From a virus: a stretch of DNA of 41,264 bases. This document shows, piece after piece, positions 6,762 to 15,854 of the stretch. The notes beneath the pieces were generated by a model that did no database searches, was not told the origin of the DNA, and worked only from the letters and a program-made list of their open reading frames with translations. Position 1 is the stretch's first letter; the number at the start of each line of letters is the position of its first letter. The stretch lies in the IMG/VR virus record IMGVR_UViG_3300024262_003478, positions 1-41,264 of that record; one strand, written 5' to 3'. Position numbers and translations under genes: made by a program.

Positions 6762-7772
6762 CTACTGAAACTCCACAAATATATTTTCTTTTTCGTTCTG
6801 GTCAACTGATACCGATAATTTCTTAATACGCTTATAAGTATCAATATTAAGATATCCCTTGCGAACACGTAACTTTACCTCATCACCCACGCCATAAGAT
6901 TTGAGAGCCGTGTCCACTGTACTTCTTACATGGCATCCATAAATTTGAGTAGGCTCAAAATATTCATCTACATACTTTTTAGCATGCTCGGTCAAAGTGT
7001 CTTGCAGAATTACATCTGGATGGATAAATGACTTTTGCATAAGTCCGTAAATTCCCTGTGATTGCATATTATGGGCAACGCTATAAAGTAAGTCTACCCC
7101 TTCCCCACTTCCAATCGTATTAGCTTGATTTACCAAATCTCTTATTGAAAAATTAAAGTTAATTCCAGTTATATTCTTTCCATATTCAAGTACTATTGCA
7201 GGAAGTCGCCTGCCCTGATGTGCGTAAACGTTTAGGACTTTGCCTCCTGTAATCTCTATATCACAACCGTTTATAACTTCAGTCATTTGCTGATAAGCTT
7301 CATAAACATTTTTGAACGGCGAATAAGTTCTATCCCTTGTAATCCCTGTAGTAACATTTCCTTGTGTAATCCCGCAATCTCCATTGGGTAGATTTTGAAA
7401 GTCATCTATAAGCGTCCACAGGATAGTTCCCTGTTCAACATCGGTGAATACCTTACCTGCTGGACTTACTTCCATTTTTTCAAGTAGTGCAAGATAACCG
7501 CTGAAGATTAAAGTTAGCTTACCTGATATGTCCCCTACATTTCCGCTAACTCCTGATAGTATCCCACTCCAAAGTTTTCTATCGCCTCTAAAAATATCTA
7601 TGTAGTGTCTTGCAGGAAATAGGTTGTCTTGAGTAAATTTAGGGTCGTCAATATTGAAGGAAATATTACATCCACCAGCACGGTTTAATTCCCAAAAATA
7701 TTGGAAGCTATTCCATGATGTGATTTCCTCAATATAATTTCCTGCTGCATTTTTAACTTTCAGAGAATACAT
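6762..7772 (-). CDS. Siphovirus Gp37-like tail protein
   Basis: Protein of 336 aa. The start (YSLKVKNAAGNYIEEI) and the NRAGGCNISFNIDDPKF block followed by RHYIDIFRGDRKLWSGIL match the ReqiPepy6 Gp37-like family of Gram-positive siphoviruses, a baseplate/tail-tip component distal to Dit (Tal-like N-terminal region). The C-terminal part contains a VGDEVKLRVRKG domain common to these proteins. It lacks the long C-terminal extension or peptidase domain seen in full tail-associated lysins. The SD GAAGGAA is good. Confidence 0.75.
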   Translation of the reverse strand: MYSLKVKNAAGNYIEEITSWNSFQYFWELNRAGGCNISFNIDDPKFTQDNLFPARHYIDIFRGDRKLWSGILSGVSGNVGDISGKLTLIFSGYLALLEKMEVSPAGKVFTDVEQGTILWTLIDDFQNLPNGDCGITQGNVTTGITRDRTYSPFKNVYEAYQQMTEVINGCDIEITGGKVLNVYAHQGRRLPAIVLEYGKNITGINFNFSIRDLVNQANTIGSGEGVDLLYSVAHNMQSQGIYGLMQKSFIHPDVILQDTLTEHAKKYVDEYFEPTQIYGCHVRSTVDTALKSYGVGDEVKLRVRKGYLNIDTYKRIKKLSVSVDQNEKENIFVEFQ

Positions 7773-7773
7773 T

Positions 7774-7848
7774 TTAAATTCCTTCTGGTACTAATATTTT
7801 AGGTTTATATATTTTATTATGTCCGCTTGCTCCCTGTTTTGTTATCAT
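7774..7848 (-). CDS. 24-aa micro-ORF between baseplate genes
   Basis: ATG at 7848-7846 preceded by GTGAGGAT, then 24 codons (MITKQGASGHNKIYKPKILV...) ending in TAA one base before the next ATG at 7772. Good ribosome site, tight coupling and lack of another role for this 105-bp gap support translation. The composition (Gly, Lys, Pro, His) is not membrane-like. Function unknown. Confidence 0.5.
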   Translation of the reverse strand: MITKQGASGHNKIYKPKILVPEGI

Positions 7849-7877
7849 TAAATCCTCACTTTTAAACTATATATAAT

Positions 7878-8972
7878 TTATATTTTATAAAATCCTTCTG
7901 CACCTATTTTTCTATTTGCTCCTAATCCATAGTTAGAAGAATCATATTTCATTGCATAGATTAAAGTATTAAGGATATAACCAAAACCACCTATCATATT
8001 AGTGTCCGCTACAAGACAAGATACGGGACTATAGATATCTATATTATCTATCGGGAGTGTAGCTTTAAGCTGATATCCTGCTGTACCACCTGTTGTACCA
8101 TTTGCAGCCAATATAAATCTACAAATATTTCCTTTAATACTAAAATAAGCAAAATCTGTTGAAACTGATGTATAAGTCATAGAAGCACCTGCTGAATATG
8201 CAGGAGTCCAATTAAATGTTTGAGGAAATCCTAATGGATTTTCTATATGGCTATAATAGGCATCTGTTAAGGTAGCATTAGGTACTGTATCTCCTACAAC
8301 TGTTAAGAGTGTATCGGCTACAGTGATAATATAATCATACAACCATGTACCAGAATCATTATTTTGATATCTAATTTTATCGCCTTTTTGATATATTAAA
8401 GCTGCACCACTTGCTACCGTAATCTTATTTGCAGCATTATAGGTAAATGTTCCTGCTGTGTCCCAGCCTTTTTCTGATACATTTTGCAATCCTATCCTTT
8501 TTCTCTGGTCTGTAATATTAGCATTAGTAATTGTAGTAACATTTGCACCTACAGCAACAAGTACCAAATCCAATGCGTCATCTGGAAGTGCTGGAGCTGA
8601 AGGTGTACCTGCTGGTGTTCCTGTAAGGACTTGCAATTCCCATTCGTCATCTGCACCGCTAATATCGGTACTATCTTTTACCTGTGCTACTACCCTGTCA
8701 ATTCTATCGTTAGAAGCGTCGCTGGCTGCAATTGCCTTGTTGACAACAGCGTCATTATATATGCGGTAATGCCCCTGTGTTGCAGATTGGTCGCCCTGAA
8801 CGTATGCAGAACCAGCGGCTACGTTTACAGACATATCAGGCGTGCCAGCTTCGGCTACCGCCAAATCGCCAGAAGCAACTATTCCCTCAGTTAAAATATC
8901 ACGCCAGTGCTGCCTATCAAATTTTCCAGCGTAAGATAAAGTATCTAAAAAACTCGGTTTTATTTCAGCCAT
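7878..8972 (-). CDS. Baseplate or receptor-binding protein
   Basis: Protein of 364 aa. The first 150 residues (FDRQHWRDILTEGIV ... VNVAAGSAYVQGD ... YRIYND ... DRVVAQVKDS) match a domain common near the base of phage tail fibres, upper baseplate proteins of Gram-positive phages, including the typical DQRKRIGL end. The C-terminal half is Thr/Ala/Gly-rich and beta-prone, like a receptor-binding knob. AAAGGAAGTG is a strong ribosome site. It sits between Dit and the Gp37-like protein. Confidence 0.65.
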   Translation of the reverse strand: MAEIKPSFLDTLSYAGKFDRQHWRDILTEGIVASGDLAVAEAGTPDMSVNVAAGSAYVQGDQSATQGHYRIYNDAVVNKAIAASDASNDRIDRVVAQVKDSTDISGADDEWELQVLTGTPAGTPSAPALPDDALDLVLVAVGANVTTITNANITDQRKRIGLQNVSEKGWDTAGTFTYNAANKITVASGAALIYQKGDKIRYQNNDSGTWLYDYIITVADTLLTVVGDTVPNATLTDAYYSHIENPLGFPQTFNWTPAYSAGASMTYTSVSTDFAYFSIKGNICRFILAANGTTGGTAGYQLKATLPIDNIDIYSPVSCLVADTNMIGGFGYILNTLIYAMKYDSSNYGLGANRKIGAEGFYKI

Positions 8973-9012
8973 TTATATTCACTTCCTTTAATAATTTTTT
9001 ATAATATTCAAA

Positions 9013-9891
9013 TTAAATCCAACCCGACCTAAATATAATTTCGCATTTTCCATTTACGTTCCCCAATCCATCCCTAAATTCTATGGAATTGTTACCCATT
9101 TTTAGTTTCCAAAATTGGCTATCTAAACTAAGATAATTGTATCTACTTGCCGTACCGTTCAAAAGTATGGTCTTTTCTAAAAAATCTATCTCTAAATAAT
9201 CACCATCGGCAACCACCAAATTAATTAGTATCTCTTTTGCGTCATCATCATTATTTCTGATTTTAGGTGAGGACAATGGCCCGTACATTTTAACTATTGG
9301 AATTACTGGATAATTGCCATTATTTGTACAGGTAATTTTGCCACCAACCTGTATCGTTCCATAAGTCTTGGGATAGACTTTTGCATATACTCTACCGCCT
9401 ACAGCAGATGGGATATAAACTGTTTTAATTAGTTCCTCTTGAGAATAAATGTGTGGGTCTATTGCTATTAGATTAATCAAAAATGGTCTTATATATTTTT
9501 CTGAATAGGTCTCTGCAATACTTTTACTGAAAACCTTACAATAAACCTGCTTTGCAGCCTGCCCTGATAATTGGTATGTAAGCCAATGATAATTGCCATC
9601 CTTAATAAAAGCATCCTCTAAATTTTGTCTTTTGGTAACTAAATCAGATTCAGATGCGGCTATGATTTTACCTCGCAGAGTTACCAGCCTTTCAGCAAGC
9701 AAGTGTGCATAATCAATCTGCCCGTCCATAGCAGCCCTATCCTGTCTCTCATCCCTAAGCGCAGGGTCATCAAGCCCTGAAATATTAGTTAATACATAAA
9801 TCCAATCAATATTTGCCCTTACTCCAGACAGCCAGTCAGTAGATTGATTATTTAAGGTCAGCAAATTATATGTAAAAGTAGTGTTTATCAA
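9013..9891 (-). CDS. Distal tail protein (Dit-like)
   Basis: Protein of 292 aa. It starts at TTG with GGAGAG nine bases upstream; the TTGA start-stop overlap with the tape measure gene supports this start. The N-terminal part (RQDRAAMDGQIDYAHLLAERLVTLRGKIIAAS) is the belt domain of siphovirus Dit proteins, which form the hexameric hub at the tail tip; the C-terminal half is a galectin-like beta region with the NNGNYPVIPIVKMYGPL signature. Position right after the tape measure is canonical. Confidence 0.82.
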   Translation of the reverse strand: MINTTFTYNLLTLNNQSTDWLSGVRANIDWIYVLTNISGLDDPALRDERQDRAAMDGQIDYAHLLAERLVTLRGKIIAASESDLVTKRQNLEDAFIKDGNYHWLTYQLSGQAAKQVYCKVFSKSIAETYSEKYIRPFLINLIAIDPHIYSQEELIKTVYIPSAVGGRVYAKVYPKTYGTIQVGGKITCTNNGNYPVIPIVKMYGPLSSPKIRNNDDDAKEILINLVVADGDYLEIDFLEKTILLNGTASRYNYLSLDSQFWKLKMGNNSIEFRDGLGNVNGKCEIIFRSGWI

Positions 9892-12413
9892 CTTATCTCT
9901 CCAATCTTCTGTGCAAATAATGTAGCAAATGTTTGGCTCGCAAGTTCCTCGTTATATTCCATGTGCAGATGTATGTCTCCAGTTTTGCCACCTTCAATGG
10001 TTTTATTTCCTTTAGCAATCTCAAATAGTAATTTAGCCTGCTGCTGCGAATTTAGTATAACTTCGTTCTTATGCACGATTGCAGGTATACCGCCTCCATC
10101 ATATGGCGGAGTTACCCAACCAGGAGCAGCGTGTGGAAGTCCGCCAGTAGCAAATCTTTGTATGCCTTGAGATGTTACATAACCGCCTTCTTTGCCTCCA
10201 GTTCTGCCATAGATTGATTCGTAATTTGTTGATATAGTCACAGATTTACTTTTTACTTTTGCTATTTCAGCAATAACTTTACCTATTTCAACCATAGCCC
10301 CCGATACATCAGCATCTATGTTTATCAATCTATCTTTAGAAACCTCATCAAGTTTAATTCCCATATCATGGGCTTTACCAATAACTCCATCCATTTGTTT
10401 CACTAATTCCTGTTTTCTCTTGATGCTTGTGCCTTCAGCATTGTATTCTTCCCAGATAGAACTAATCAGGTTTTCCATTGCGTCTTGGGTATCATATATA
10501 GCTTTCTGTTTTTCTCTCTCCGTAGAATTAACATCTCCCATAACTTTGTCTAAATTGTCTAAAGCATCCTCATAATCCCATGTAGTCTCTGTAACAGATT
10601 GGTTAAGGTTGTAGAGTTTAAACAGTGAGCCGATTAAATCATCTATAGAATCTGTTAAATCATCGGCTGCTTCTTCCTGGTCGTCCATAGCTTCTGTGGT
10701 ATCACCAATCGCCCCTTCTGTTTTATTCTGTGCTTTTGTATGTCCTTCTACAGCTTTGGTAAAATACTCTGTTTTTTTAGCAGTATCAACAAGGGCTTCA
10801 ATTTCCTTTTTCATTAAATCTATATTTTCCTTTTTTGTATTAATACCCTCATAATAGCGATTTGTAATTTCTACAACTTTATCTGCAAGTTCAGGATATT
10901 GCTGTGTGAGTTCTTTTACTCTTTCTATCAATTTTTGAGTTTCTTCTCTTTGTTCTTTATTTTTTATAGATAGCCCACCAAAAGCACGTTCTAAATGAGT
11001 TAATGCACTTTCCAAATCTTCTGCTTTTTGTTCAGCATCATATATTTCCTGCGAAGTTCTATATATAGCCCAGCCACCAGCGACTACTGCTAATGCGAGC
11101 GGGCCCCAAGTAGCCAAGAGTCCTTTGGAAGCAACATTTAATCCAATTACTCCTTTCGTAACCTGTGGAATTACAACAGTAAGTTTACCAAATATTGATA
11201 AGGCTGGCCCCAGAACTATAAGAACCAGACCCATGTTTACCGCAAGTTTCTTCTGCCCTTCGGTTAAATTATCAAACCAATCTATTGCTTTTTTAACCTG
11301 TTTAAGTAAATCCTCAAGGTTTGGTCGGAGTACATCAAATATAGATATACCTACATTTATAAGCTCATTTTTAAGCTGTTCCACTTGTGCAGTAAAGGAT
11401 TCCATTTGTTTTGCGGCTACATTTTCAGTGAATCCAGTAGCACTTCTTAAACTTCCCTCATAAGTTCTAATTGCGTCAGAAGTTCCAAGTAGGGACATCA
11501 TTGCGGAAATTGACCTATCCTGGAAACCCAACATCATTAAGGTGGCTCTTTTTTCCTTATCAGACATTCCACTAAGAGCAGTTTCCAAATCACCAATAAC
11601 ATCAGCCATATTGCGCACTTTACCAGTTGAATCAAAAACGCTTATATTGAACTGGTCAAATACTTCCTCATTGTTTATAGCAGACCTCTGCAGGTCCCTT
11701 AAAACTATATTAAGATAATTACCCGCTTCTGAACCTTTTACGCCCTGGTCAGCCCATGCAGCAAGCACAGCCACACCTTCCTCAATATCTTTATTGAGTA
11801 GTTTAAGTGCGGCACCTGCTTTATTCGTTAAGCTTTCAGAAAATTGTTCTACGGTTGCATTGGACAGGGTATTGGCTTTAACCAGCACATCGGAGACTCT
11901 TACCATATTCTTCATGTTTTCAATAACATCATCTCTCATGGTAAGACCTAAAGCAGATTGAGCATCAGTAAGTAAATCGGTAGCACGTGCCAAATCAAAA
12001 TTACCAGCCTGCGCAAATCTTGCAACTCGTGGCAAGGCTTCAATAGATTGTGCTGCGTCAAGTCCAGCAGAAGCCAAGTAGAAATAAGCGTCTGCCCCTT
12101 CTTTTGCACTAAAGGTCGTATAATCCACTATACTTTTAGCGGTCTGTTCCATTTGTCTACGTATCTGTGGACTAACATTATTCATAATAGCAAGGGATTT
12201 TGTCATGCCACTATCAAAGTCCATACCTGCTTTAGTGGCAGCAATTCCTACCGCCATTAAGGGCAGGGATACCCCCATAGTAAGGGTGCGTCCAAATGAC
12301 TGCATTTTTCTGCCAGCAAGAGCTACCCTACTTTCCGCAAGTTGCATGCCTTGATTAAATCGAGTGGAGTCCAATCCAAGCTCCGACCAGATAGTTCCCA
12401 TATTACCAAACAT
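9888..12413 (-). CDS. Tail tape measure protein
   Basis: Protein of 841 aa. The N-terminal 350 residues form a TP901-type tape measure core (AGRKMQSFGRTLTMGVSLPLMAVG ... DFDSGMTKSLAIM ... FSAKEGADAYFYLASAGLDAAQSIEALP). Two hydrophobic stretches near 390-450 fit the pore-forming region, then coiled coils (about 460-700) and a Gly-rich C-terminus. At 0.15 nm per residue it predicts a tail near 125 nm. AAGGG precedes the ATG and TAATG overlaps the upstream chaperone ORF. Confidence 0.92.
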   Translation of the reverse strand: MFGNMGTIWSELGLDSTRFNQGMQLAESRVALAGRKMQSFGRTLTMGVSLPLMAVGIAATKAGMDFDSGMTKSLAIMNNVSPQIRRQMEQTAKSIVDYTTFSAKEGADAYFYLASAGLDAAQSIEALPRVARFAQAGNFDLARATDLLTDAQSALGLTMRDDVIENMKNMVRVSDVLVKANTLSNATVEQFSESLTNKAGAALKLLNKDIEEGVAVLAAWADQGVKGSEAGNYLNIVLRDLQRSAINNEEVFDQFNISVFDSTGKVRNMADVIGDLETALSGMSDKEKRATLMMLGFQDRSISAMMSLLGTSDAIRTYEGSLRSATGFTENVAAKQMESFTAQVEQLKNELINVGISIFDVLRPNLEDLLKQVKKAIDWFDNLTEGQKKLAVNMGLVLIVLGPALSIFGKLTVVIPQVTKGVIGLNVASKGLLATWGPLALAVVAGGWAIYRTSQEIYDAEQKAEDLESALTHLERAFGGLSIKNKEQREETQKLIERVKELTQQYPELADKVVEITNRYYEGINTKKENIDLMKKEIEALVDTAKKTEYFTKAVEGHTKAQNKTEGAIGDTTEAMDDQEEAADDLTDSIDDLIGSLFKLYNLNQSVTETTWDYEDALDNLDKVMGDVNSTEREKQKAIYDTQDAMENLISSIWEEYNAEGTSIKRKQELVKQMDGVIGKAHDMGIKLDEVSKDRLINIDADVSGAMVEIGKVIAEIAKVKSKSVTISTNYESIYGRTGGKEGGYVTSQGIQRFATGGLPHAAPGWVTPPYDGGGIPAIVHKNEVILNSQQQAKLLFEIAKGNKTIEGGKTGDIHLHMEYNEELASQTFATLFAQKIGEIS

Positions 12414-12613
12414 TATTTGCCCTTCTTACCTAAGTTTTGAAATTCCTTATTCTGCTCAAACAACTTTTCCCTGTAAGTTTTCTCTCCAGCCTTCCATTTC
12501 ATATACATATAGAGACTGGCTTCATCAACGCAAAAAGCTTCATAATCATTTTTTACCTTTAACATTTCTGATACTTTTTCCTTTGTCTGTCCCGCTACGG
12601 TTGAAATTCTCAT
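12413..12613 (-). CDS. Second tail-chaperone ORF, possibly made by frameshift
   Basis: An open frame of 66 aa between the tail assembly chaperone and the tape measure, overlapping the former by 68 bp. In siphoviruses this slot holds the T half of a G/G-T chaperone pair. It lies in the +1 (or -2) frame relative to the first ORF. The ATG at 12613 has only a weak AAAGAG site, which favours production as a fusion. The sequence is charged and helical (KWKAGEKTYREKLFEQNKEFQ), as usual for T segments. Confidence 0.7.
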   Translation of the reverse strand: MRISTVAGQTKEKVSEMLKVKNDYEAFCVDEASLYMYMKWKAGEKTYREKLFEQNKEFQNLGKKGK

Positions 12614-12995
12614 AAAGCTCTTTGATTTTACGAAAGGGATACAAAGCCATCACCCCTTTTTGGGTATAGTCAAATATACACACCAGTTGTTCGTCAGTCA
12701 GTATATCCGCTACATCGCTGTATTTAGGTTCTACAAGTGCCACTTCGGCAACTTTGCGCATAATCTCGTTGTACTTGAGCAGATTACCTTTCTGCAGATC
12801 CCCTTCAAATAGCTGTTGAGCTTCAGCCAGAAGCCCGTTAGGAATTATATCCTTTGCGCAAAGTTCCATTAAGGATGGTCTTTTTACTCTTGCTACAAAT
12901 GGAGTTTTCTCGTCAAAATCAGGTAAATCTATTACCTCGCCATTTTTGGCTTTCAGCTTTTCTATATCACTTTCTGTGATAACTTTTTTTTCCAA
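12546..12995 (-). CDS. Tail assembly chaperone (G-like)
   Basis: Protein of 149 aa starting at TTG with GAGGAG upstream. The TPFVARVKRPSLMELCAKDIIPNGLLAEAQQLF pattern is typical of the chaperone of Gram-positive siphoviruses, which coats the tape measure during tail assembly. It lies between the major tail protein and the tape measure. The last codons hold the candidate slip sites GGAAAAAG (12581-12574) and AAA-AAA-TGA (12554-12546). Confidence 0.8.
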   Translation of the reverse strand: MEKKVITESDIEKLKAKNGEVIDLPDFDEKTPFVARVKRPSLMELCAKDIIPNGLLAEAQQLFEGDLQKGNLLKYNEIMRKVAEVALVEPKYSDVADILTDEQLVCIFDYTQKGVMALYPFRKIKELYENFNRSGTDKGKSIRNVKGKK

Positions 12996-13021
12996 TTTTT
13001 TCTCCTCTATTTAATTTTTAT

Positions 13022-13600
13022 TTACTCTACTCCGCTAACTTTTTCATAAGTAACCGCAGATAGTATATCTTCACTATCAGAGTCATTTCTCCTTGCTTCA
13101 ATTGTGTAACTTGGAGCGCCAAAAGTCTTATCAGCGTTCTCATCAGAGGCTCGTCTACCCTTGCACATTGGGTAAGTATGCTTTATAAAACCGTCCTGTG
13201 GGGAGTTAGCATCGCTGGAAGTATAGTTTGCAATCCATACTGTCATCTCAAATGGGTATGCGTCTTCAGATGAGGCTATAGGACTTGCCCATTTTCCACT
13301 TGCAGGTGTTGCCACACCACCGCAAATTGTCTCATCTACTTCAGGAACTAATGCAGCCAATGTCAATGTCAAATCTACTCCCATAAACTTGTCATCCTCA
13401 TTAATTACTGCAACAATCTCATCTCCACCTCTCTGTATTGCCTGCTCACCGTCTACATAGACATATGCTTGTCCAAACCTCTGTGGCTTGTCAATATCGT
13501 ACTCTGTAGCGCTAGCATCTTTAGCTCCTGTAGCGAGTAAGCCTTTAATTCTTACCTGCCTTACTCCATATACAATTTTATCTCCAGTTGTGTCAGCCAT
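13022..13600 (-). CDS. Major tail protein
   Basis: Protein of 192 aa starting at the ATG 13600-13598, which has AAAAGGAG six bases upstream; a longer frame reaching 13648 would run through a terminator hairpin and is rejected. The sequence (MADTTGDKIVYGVRQVRIKGL ... DIDKPQRFGQAYVYVDG ... GGDEIVAVINEDDKFMG ... TYPMCKGR) matches the beta-rich tail tube proteins of the TP901-1/phi13 type. It is the highest-expressed tail gene in such phages and has its own hairpin upstream. Confidence 0.82.
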   Translation of the reverse strand: MADTTGDKIVYGVRQVRIKGLLATGAKDASATEYDIDKPQRFGQAYVYVDGEQAIQRGGDEIVAVINEDDKFMGVDLTLTLAALVPEVDETICGGVATPASGKWASPIASSEDAYPFEMTVWIANYTSSDANSPQDGFIKHTYPMCKGRRASDENADKTFGAPSYTIEARRNDSDSEDILSAVTYEKVSGVE

Positions 13601-13631
13601 TGTAATCTCCTTTTCTTTTGTTTTTGATATA

Positions 13632-13660
13632 TAAAAAAAGCACCTCAAACGAAGTGCTTA
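13632..13660 (-). terminator. Intrinsic terminator upstream of major tail protein
   Basis: Stem AAGCACTTC/GAGGTGCTT (13659-13651 with 13646-13638, one G-U pair), loop GTTT, then seven U at 13639-13633 on the minus strand. It lies between the tail-terminator-like gene (stop 13693) and the major tail gene (start 13600). Confidence 0.8.
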
Positions 13661-13692
13661 ATTATTGAAATATTTAGTTGTAAATTAATCAG

Positions 13693-14067
13693 TTACGGCC
13701 GGACGCCCGGGACATCAAAGTCCACACGCTTCATGAAGTTCCCGTTTTCCTCTTTATAATCCTGCAACGTTTTTACATACTCCGGCCTAAAGATAAGTCC
13801 GGTAGTAGATGTTATTGTAACCTTATTAAGTTTATTTCTAACCAGTATAGCTAAAGCATCTAAGCTTATAAAACTATTGGGACTACCATAAATAAATACT
13901 GAAAAGCTCATCATTGAACCAAGCATATTTTCAACCACAGGATCATCACCCAATAACTTAATTACTGCATAAGGTGTAATAGTTTCGTTAGGGGCAGTAT
14001 AAGACTGATAAATTCTGCTGCCAAATTCTGTTATTTCACATAATTCTGTATATAATGCTGTTCTCAT
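13693..14067 (-). CDS. Tail terminator / tail completion protein
   Basis: Protein of 124 aa (MRTALYTELCEI ... ITPYAVIKLLGDDP ... FSVFIYG ... LDALAILVRNKL). Size, beta-alpha pattern and position between the HK97 gp10-like gene and the major tail gene match gpU/gp17-type tail terminators (DUF3168-like), which cap the tail tube. The ATGA overlap shows coupling to the previous gene. Confidence 0.62.
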   Translation of the reverse strand: MRTALYTELCEITEFGSRIYQSYTAPNETITPYAVIKLLGDDPVVENMLGSMMSFSVFIYGSPNSFISLDALAILVRNKLNKVTITSTTGLIFRPEYVKTLQDYKEENGNFMKRVDFDVPGVRP

Positions 14068-14402
14068 GAGTGCTCCATTATTCTTTTTACATTATGCCAC
14101 CAATCATTTTTGATAGCATTTATGGTAGGCTCTAAAATTGAGTACCTGCCATTAAAACCCAGTTCCAGATGTACCCCGTAAGTGACTCTATGGCCATGTT
14201 CAATAACTTTATCTTTTGGTCTCCATTTGCCATATAAGCCCTGTCTTGCATTACTGGTTCTATCAATCCAGCGAGCTTCTGCCTTAGATTTTGCTGCTGC
14301 CTCGCCTGATGTTTTTCTACCCAAGCCATCAATGCCAGCCATCTTCTTTGCTTCCCAAATACGCATATTTCTTATTACGTTTCCTGCGCCGTTATCTCTC
14401 AT
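14064..14402 (-). CDS. HK97 gp10-like minor head-tail protein
   Basis: Protein of 112 aa, basic, with NARQGLYGKWRPKDKVIEHGHRVTYGVHLELG and FNGRYSILEPTINAIKNDWWHNVKRIM. The HLELGxxGR...L.P....... pattern is typical of gp10-like proteins acting at the head-tail joint. Overlapped by ATGA at both ends. Confidence 0.62.
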   Translation of the reverse strand: MRDNGAGNVIRNMRIWEAKKMAGIDGLGRKTSGEAAAKSKAEARWIDRTSNARQGLYGKWRPKDKVIEHGHRVTYGVHLELGFNGRYSILEPTINAIKNDWWHNVKRIMEHS

Positions 14403-14776
14403 AACTCTATCAACTCACATTCTTTAAAAACTATACTTCCTTTAGTGTAAACATTCTTTACATCCTTAACTTCATAACTCTTATCACCATAAGTGAAAGT
14501 ATCGGTATTGGTAGCGGTTTTACATTTTATCTTAGCATCGTATTTTGCTATCATTTTTGTAACTCTGCTACTGGAATAACCGCCAGTATCCACGTTTAAT
14601 ATCCTTGCACGCTTGTTATAAATCCGTACGTCCTGGCTTGCCAGTATAGCGGTAGATGTTGTATAGCCACCAGCCCCATCAGGGACATTGTAAGTTGTGC
14701 GTGTGATTTCAATAGACGCTTTATTTTGGTTTATAAGATTTATTTGGTTATTACGGGTACTTGTTATTAATGACAT
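14399..14776 (-). CDS. Head-tail stopper-like protein
   Basis: Protein of 125 aa, mostly beta (NQASIEITRTTY-like strand, VPDGAGGYT loop, TDTFTYGDKSYEVKDVKNVYTKGSIVFKECELIEL). The pattern and the third place after the adaptor gene match SPP1 gp16/HK97 gp7-type stoppers. GAGG lies upstream and the ATG follows the TAA of the adaptor gene directly. Confidence 0.58.
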   Translation of the reverse strand: MSLITSTRNNQINLINQNKASIEITRTTYNVPDGAGGYTTSTAILASQDVRIYNKRARILNVDTGGYSSSRVTKMIAKYDAKIKCKTATNTDTFTYGDKSYEVKDVKNVYTKGSIVFKECELIEL

Positions 14777-15262
14777 TTATCCTCTTTCCATCTCGTTGGA
14801 GTCACTCGGTCTAAGTTCCCAATACTTAGAAATGCAATATTCCTTATTATATTTATCCTGCGGTACTTCCTCGTCTCCAAGTTTCACTTTACCGCTAAAG
14901 GTAGCCTTTGCTGCCCTTACCAACCAAATGTCTGAAGCTGTTTTGTATAAATTATAATAATTAGCTTTGATGTAAACCGCTGTTTGTGCGGTGGTAAAAG
15001 TATAAATTCCATTGATGTCATCCCCCGTATAATCCCCTTCATTTATTGGAGTATCTTCAGCAGAATCAAGTATTACATTATCCAAATATTTGTAGTCACA
15101 TAACCAAATCAGATAATCATCATTTTCATAAGCTAACGCTACATCGTCTAAGTAGTCTCTGTACTTATTCAGATATTTTGTAATTTCATCATCTGTAAAA
15201 TCTTCTGAATCCTCATCCTCATCTTCAATTAGTATTCTTACTTCATCAATTAGCTGGGACAT
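14777..15262 (-). CDS. Head-tail connector adaptor (gp6/gp15-like)
   Basis: Protein of 161 aa. The acidic helical start (QLIDEVRILIEDEDEDSEDFTDDEITKYLNKYRDYL) is typical of gp6-like adaptor proteins that dock under the portal. Ribosome site GGGAGG. It restarts the morphogenesis genes after the glycosylation block, and its first 17 bases overlap the end of the last glycosyltransferase, so the block is fused into the operon. Confidence 0.68.
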   Translation of the reverse strand: MSQLIDEVRILIEDEDEDSEDFTDDEITKYLNKYRDYLDDVALAYENDDYLIWLCDYKYLDNVILDSAEDTPINEGDYTGDDINGIYTFTTAQTAVYIKANYYNLYKTASDIWLVRAAKATFSGKVKLGDEEVPQDKYNKEYCISKYWELRPSDSNEMERG

Positions 15263-15854
15263 TTATTTTAGCCTCCCTCACCATAAGAATTTTATAATAT
15301 TTTTTCTTATCCTTTTTCCTATCAGCACTCCGCAAATCATTTCTATGCAGTAGCTCAAATTCTGTTACCTTCTGGCTGGTATATCCTTCTCCTACCCTGT
15401 CTAAATTTGCAAATAACTTTCCTTTGTCTAAAATCATCTTGTGCGTTCCCCAATAGTGCAGCCCATCCTTGTATCTGAAAAATCTATTAGTGCGCCTGTG
15501 CCTTCGTCTATCGCCCTGCTCGCCTATTTGTATTATACCAGTATCAGCTTCCAGTTGGGGAATTTCACCAACCAGTATTTCGTCTGTATCCAGGTTCAAA
15601 CAAATATCACCGTCTTTTAGTTGGTCAAGATATATATTCCTCTTTTCAACCTCATCAAGTCCACCGATTAAAGTAACTGATACCTTGTCTTTTAAATATT
15701 TCAAAGTACCATCCGTGGAAAAATTACTATCCCCAGGAAAGTCTGCAAATCTGCCGTCAATACAAATAATTTTGTCTACTTTACCAATTACAGATTCTAC
15801 ACATTCTTTTATAAGTGGCCAGTCGTTATAAGTTATTATCGTTGCTACTAACAT
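15246..15854 (-). CDS. GT2-type glycosyltransferase
   Basis: Protein of 202 aa with a GT-A fold start (LVATIITYNDWPLIKECVESV), CIDGRF in place of the usual D-G-S, and the metal-binding DTDE at 89-92. The C-terminal half is basic (QGDRRRHRRTNRFFRYKDG) and ends in a short acceptor region with GLHYWGTHKMI. It should transfer a sugar from a nucleotide donor. It is the last gene of the glycosylation block, overlapping the methyltransferase upstream by 7 bp and the adaptor gene downstream by 17 bp. Confidence 0.75.
   Translation of the reverse strand: MLVATIITYNDWPLIKECVESVIGKVDKIICIDGRFADFPGDSNFSTDGTLKYLKDKVSVTLIGGLDEVEKRNIYLDQLKDGDICLNLDTDEILVGEIPQLEADTGIIQIGEQGDRRRHRRTNRFFRYKDGLHYWGTHKMILDKGKLFANLDRVGEGYTSQKVTEFELLHRNDLRSADRKKDKKKYYKILMVREAKINVPAN

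Noticed and set aside
8458-8894. Overlapping rightward frames of 87 and 103 codons
   Set aside because: Antisense to the baseplate protein; composition is that of a shadow frame.
12546-12613. Classical -1 slippery heptamer for the tail chaperone
   Set aside because: The downstream frame is +1/-2 relative to the first; no X-XXY-YYZ site would give the correct frame.
13600-13648. Longer N-terminus for the major tail protein
   Set aside because: It would start at TTG inside a terminator hairpin; the ATG at 13600 has a strong ribosome site.
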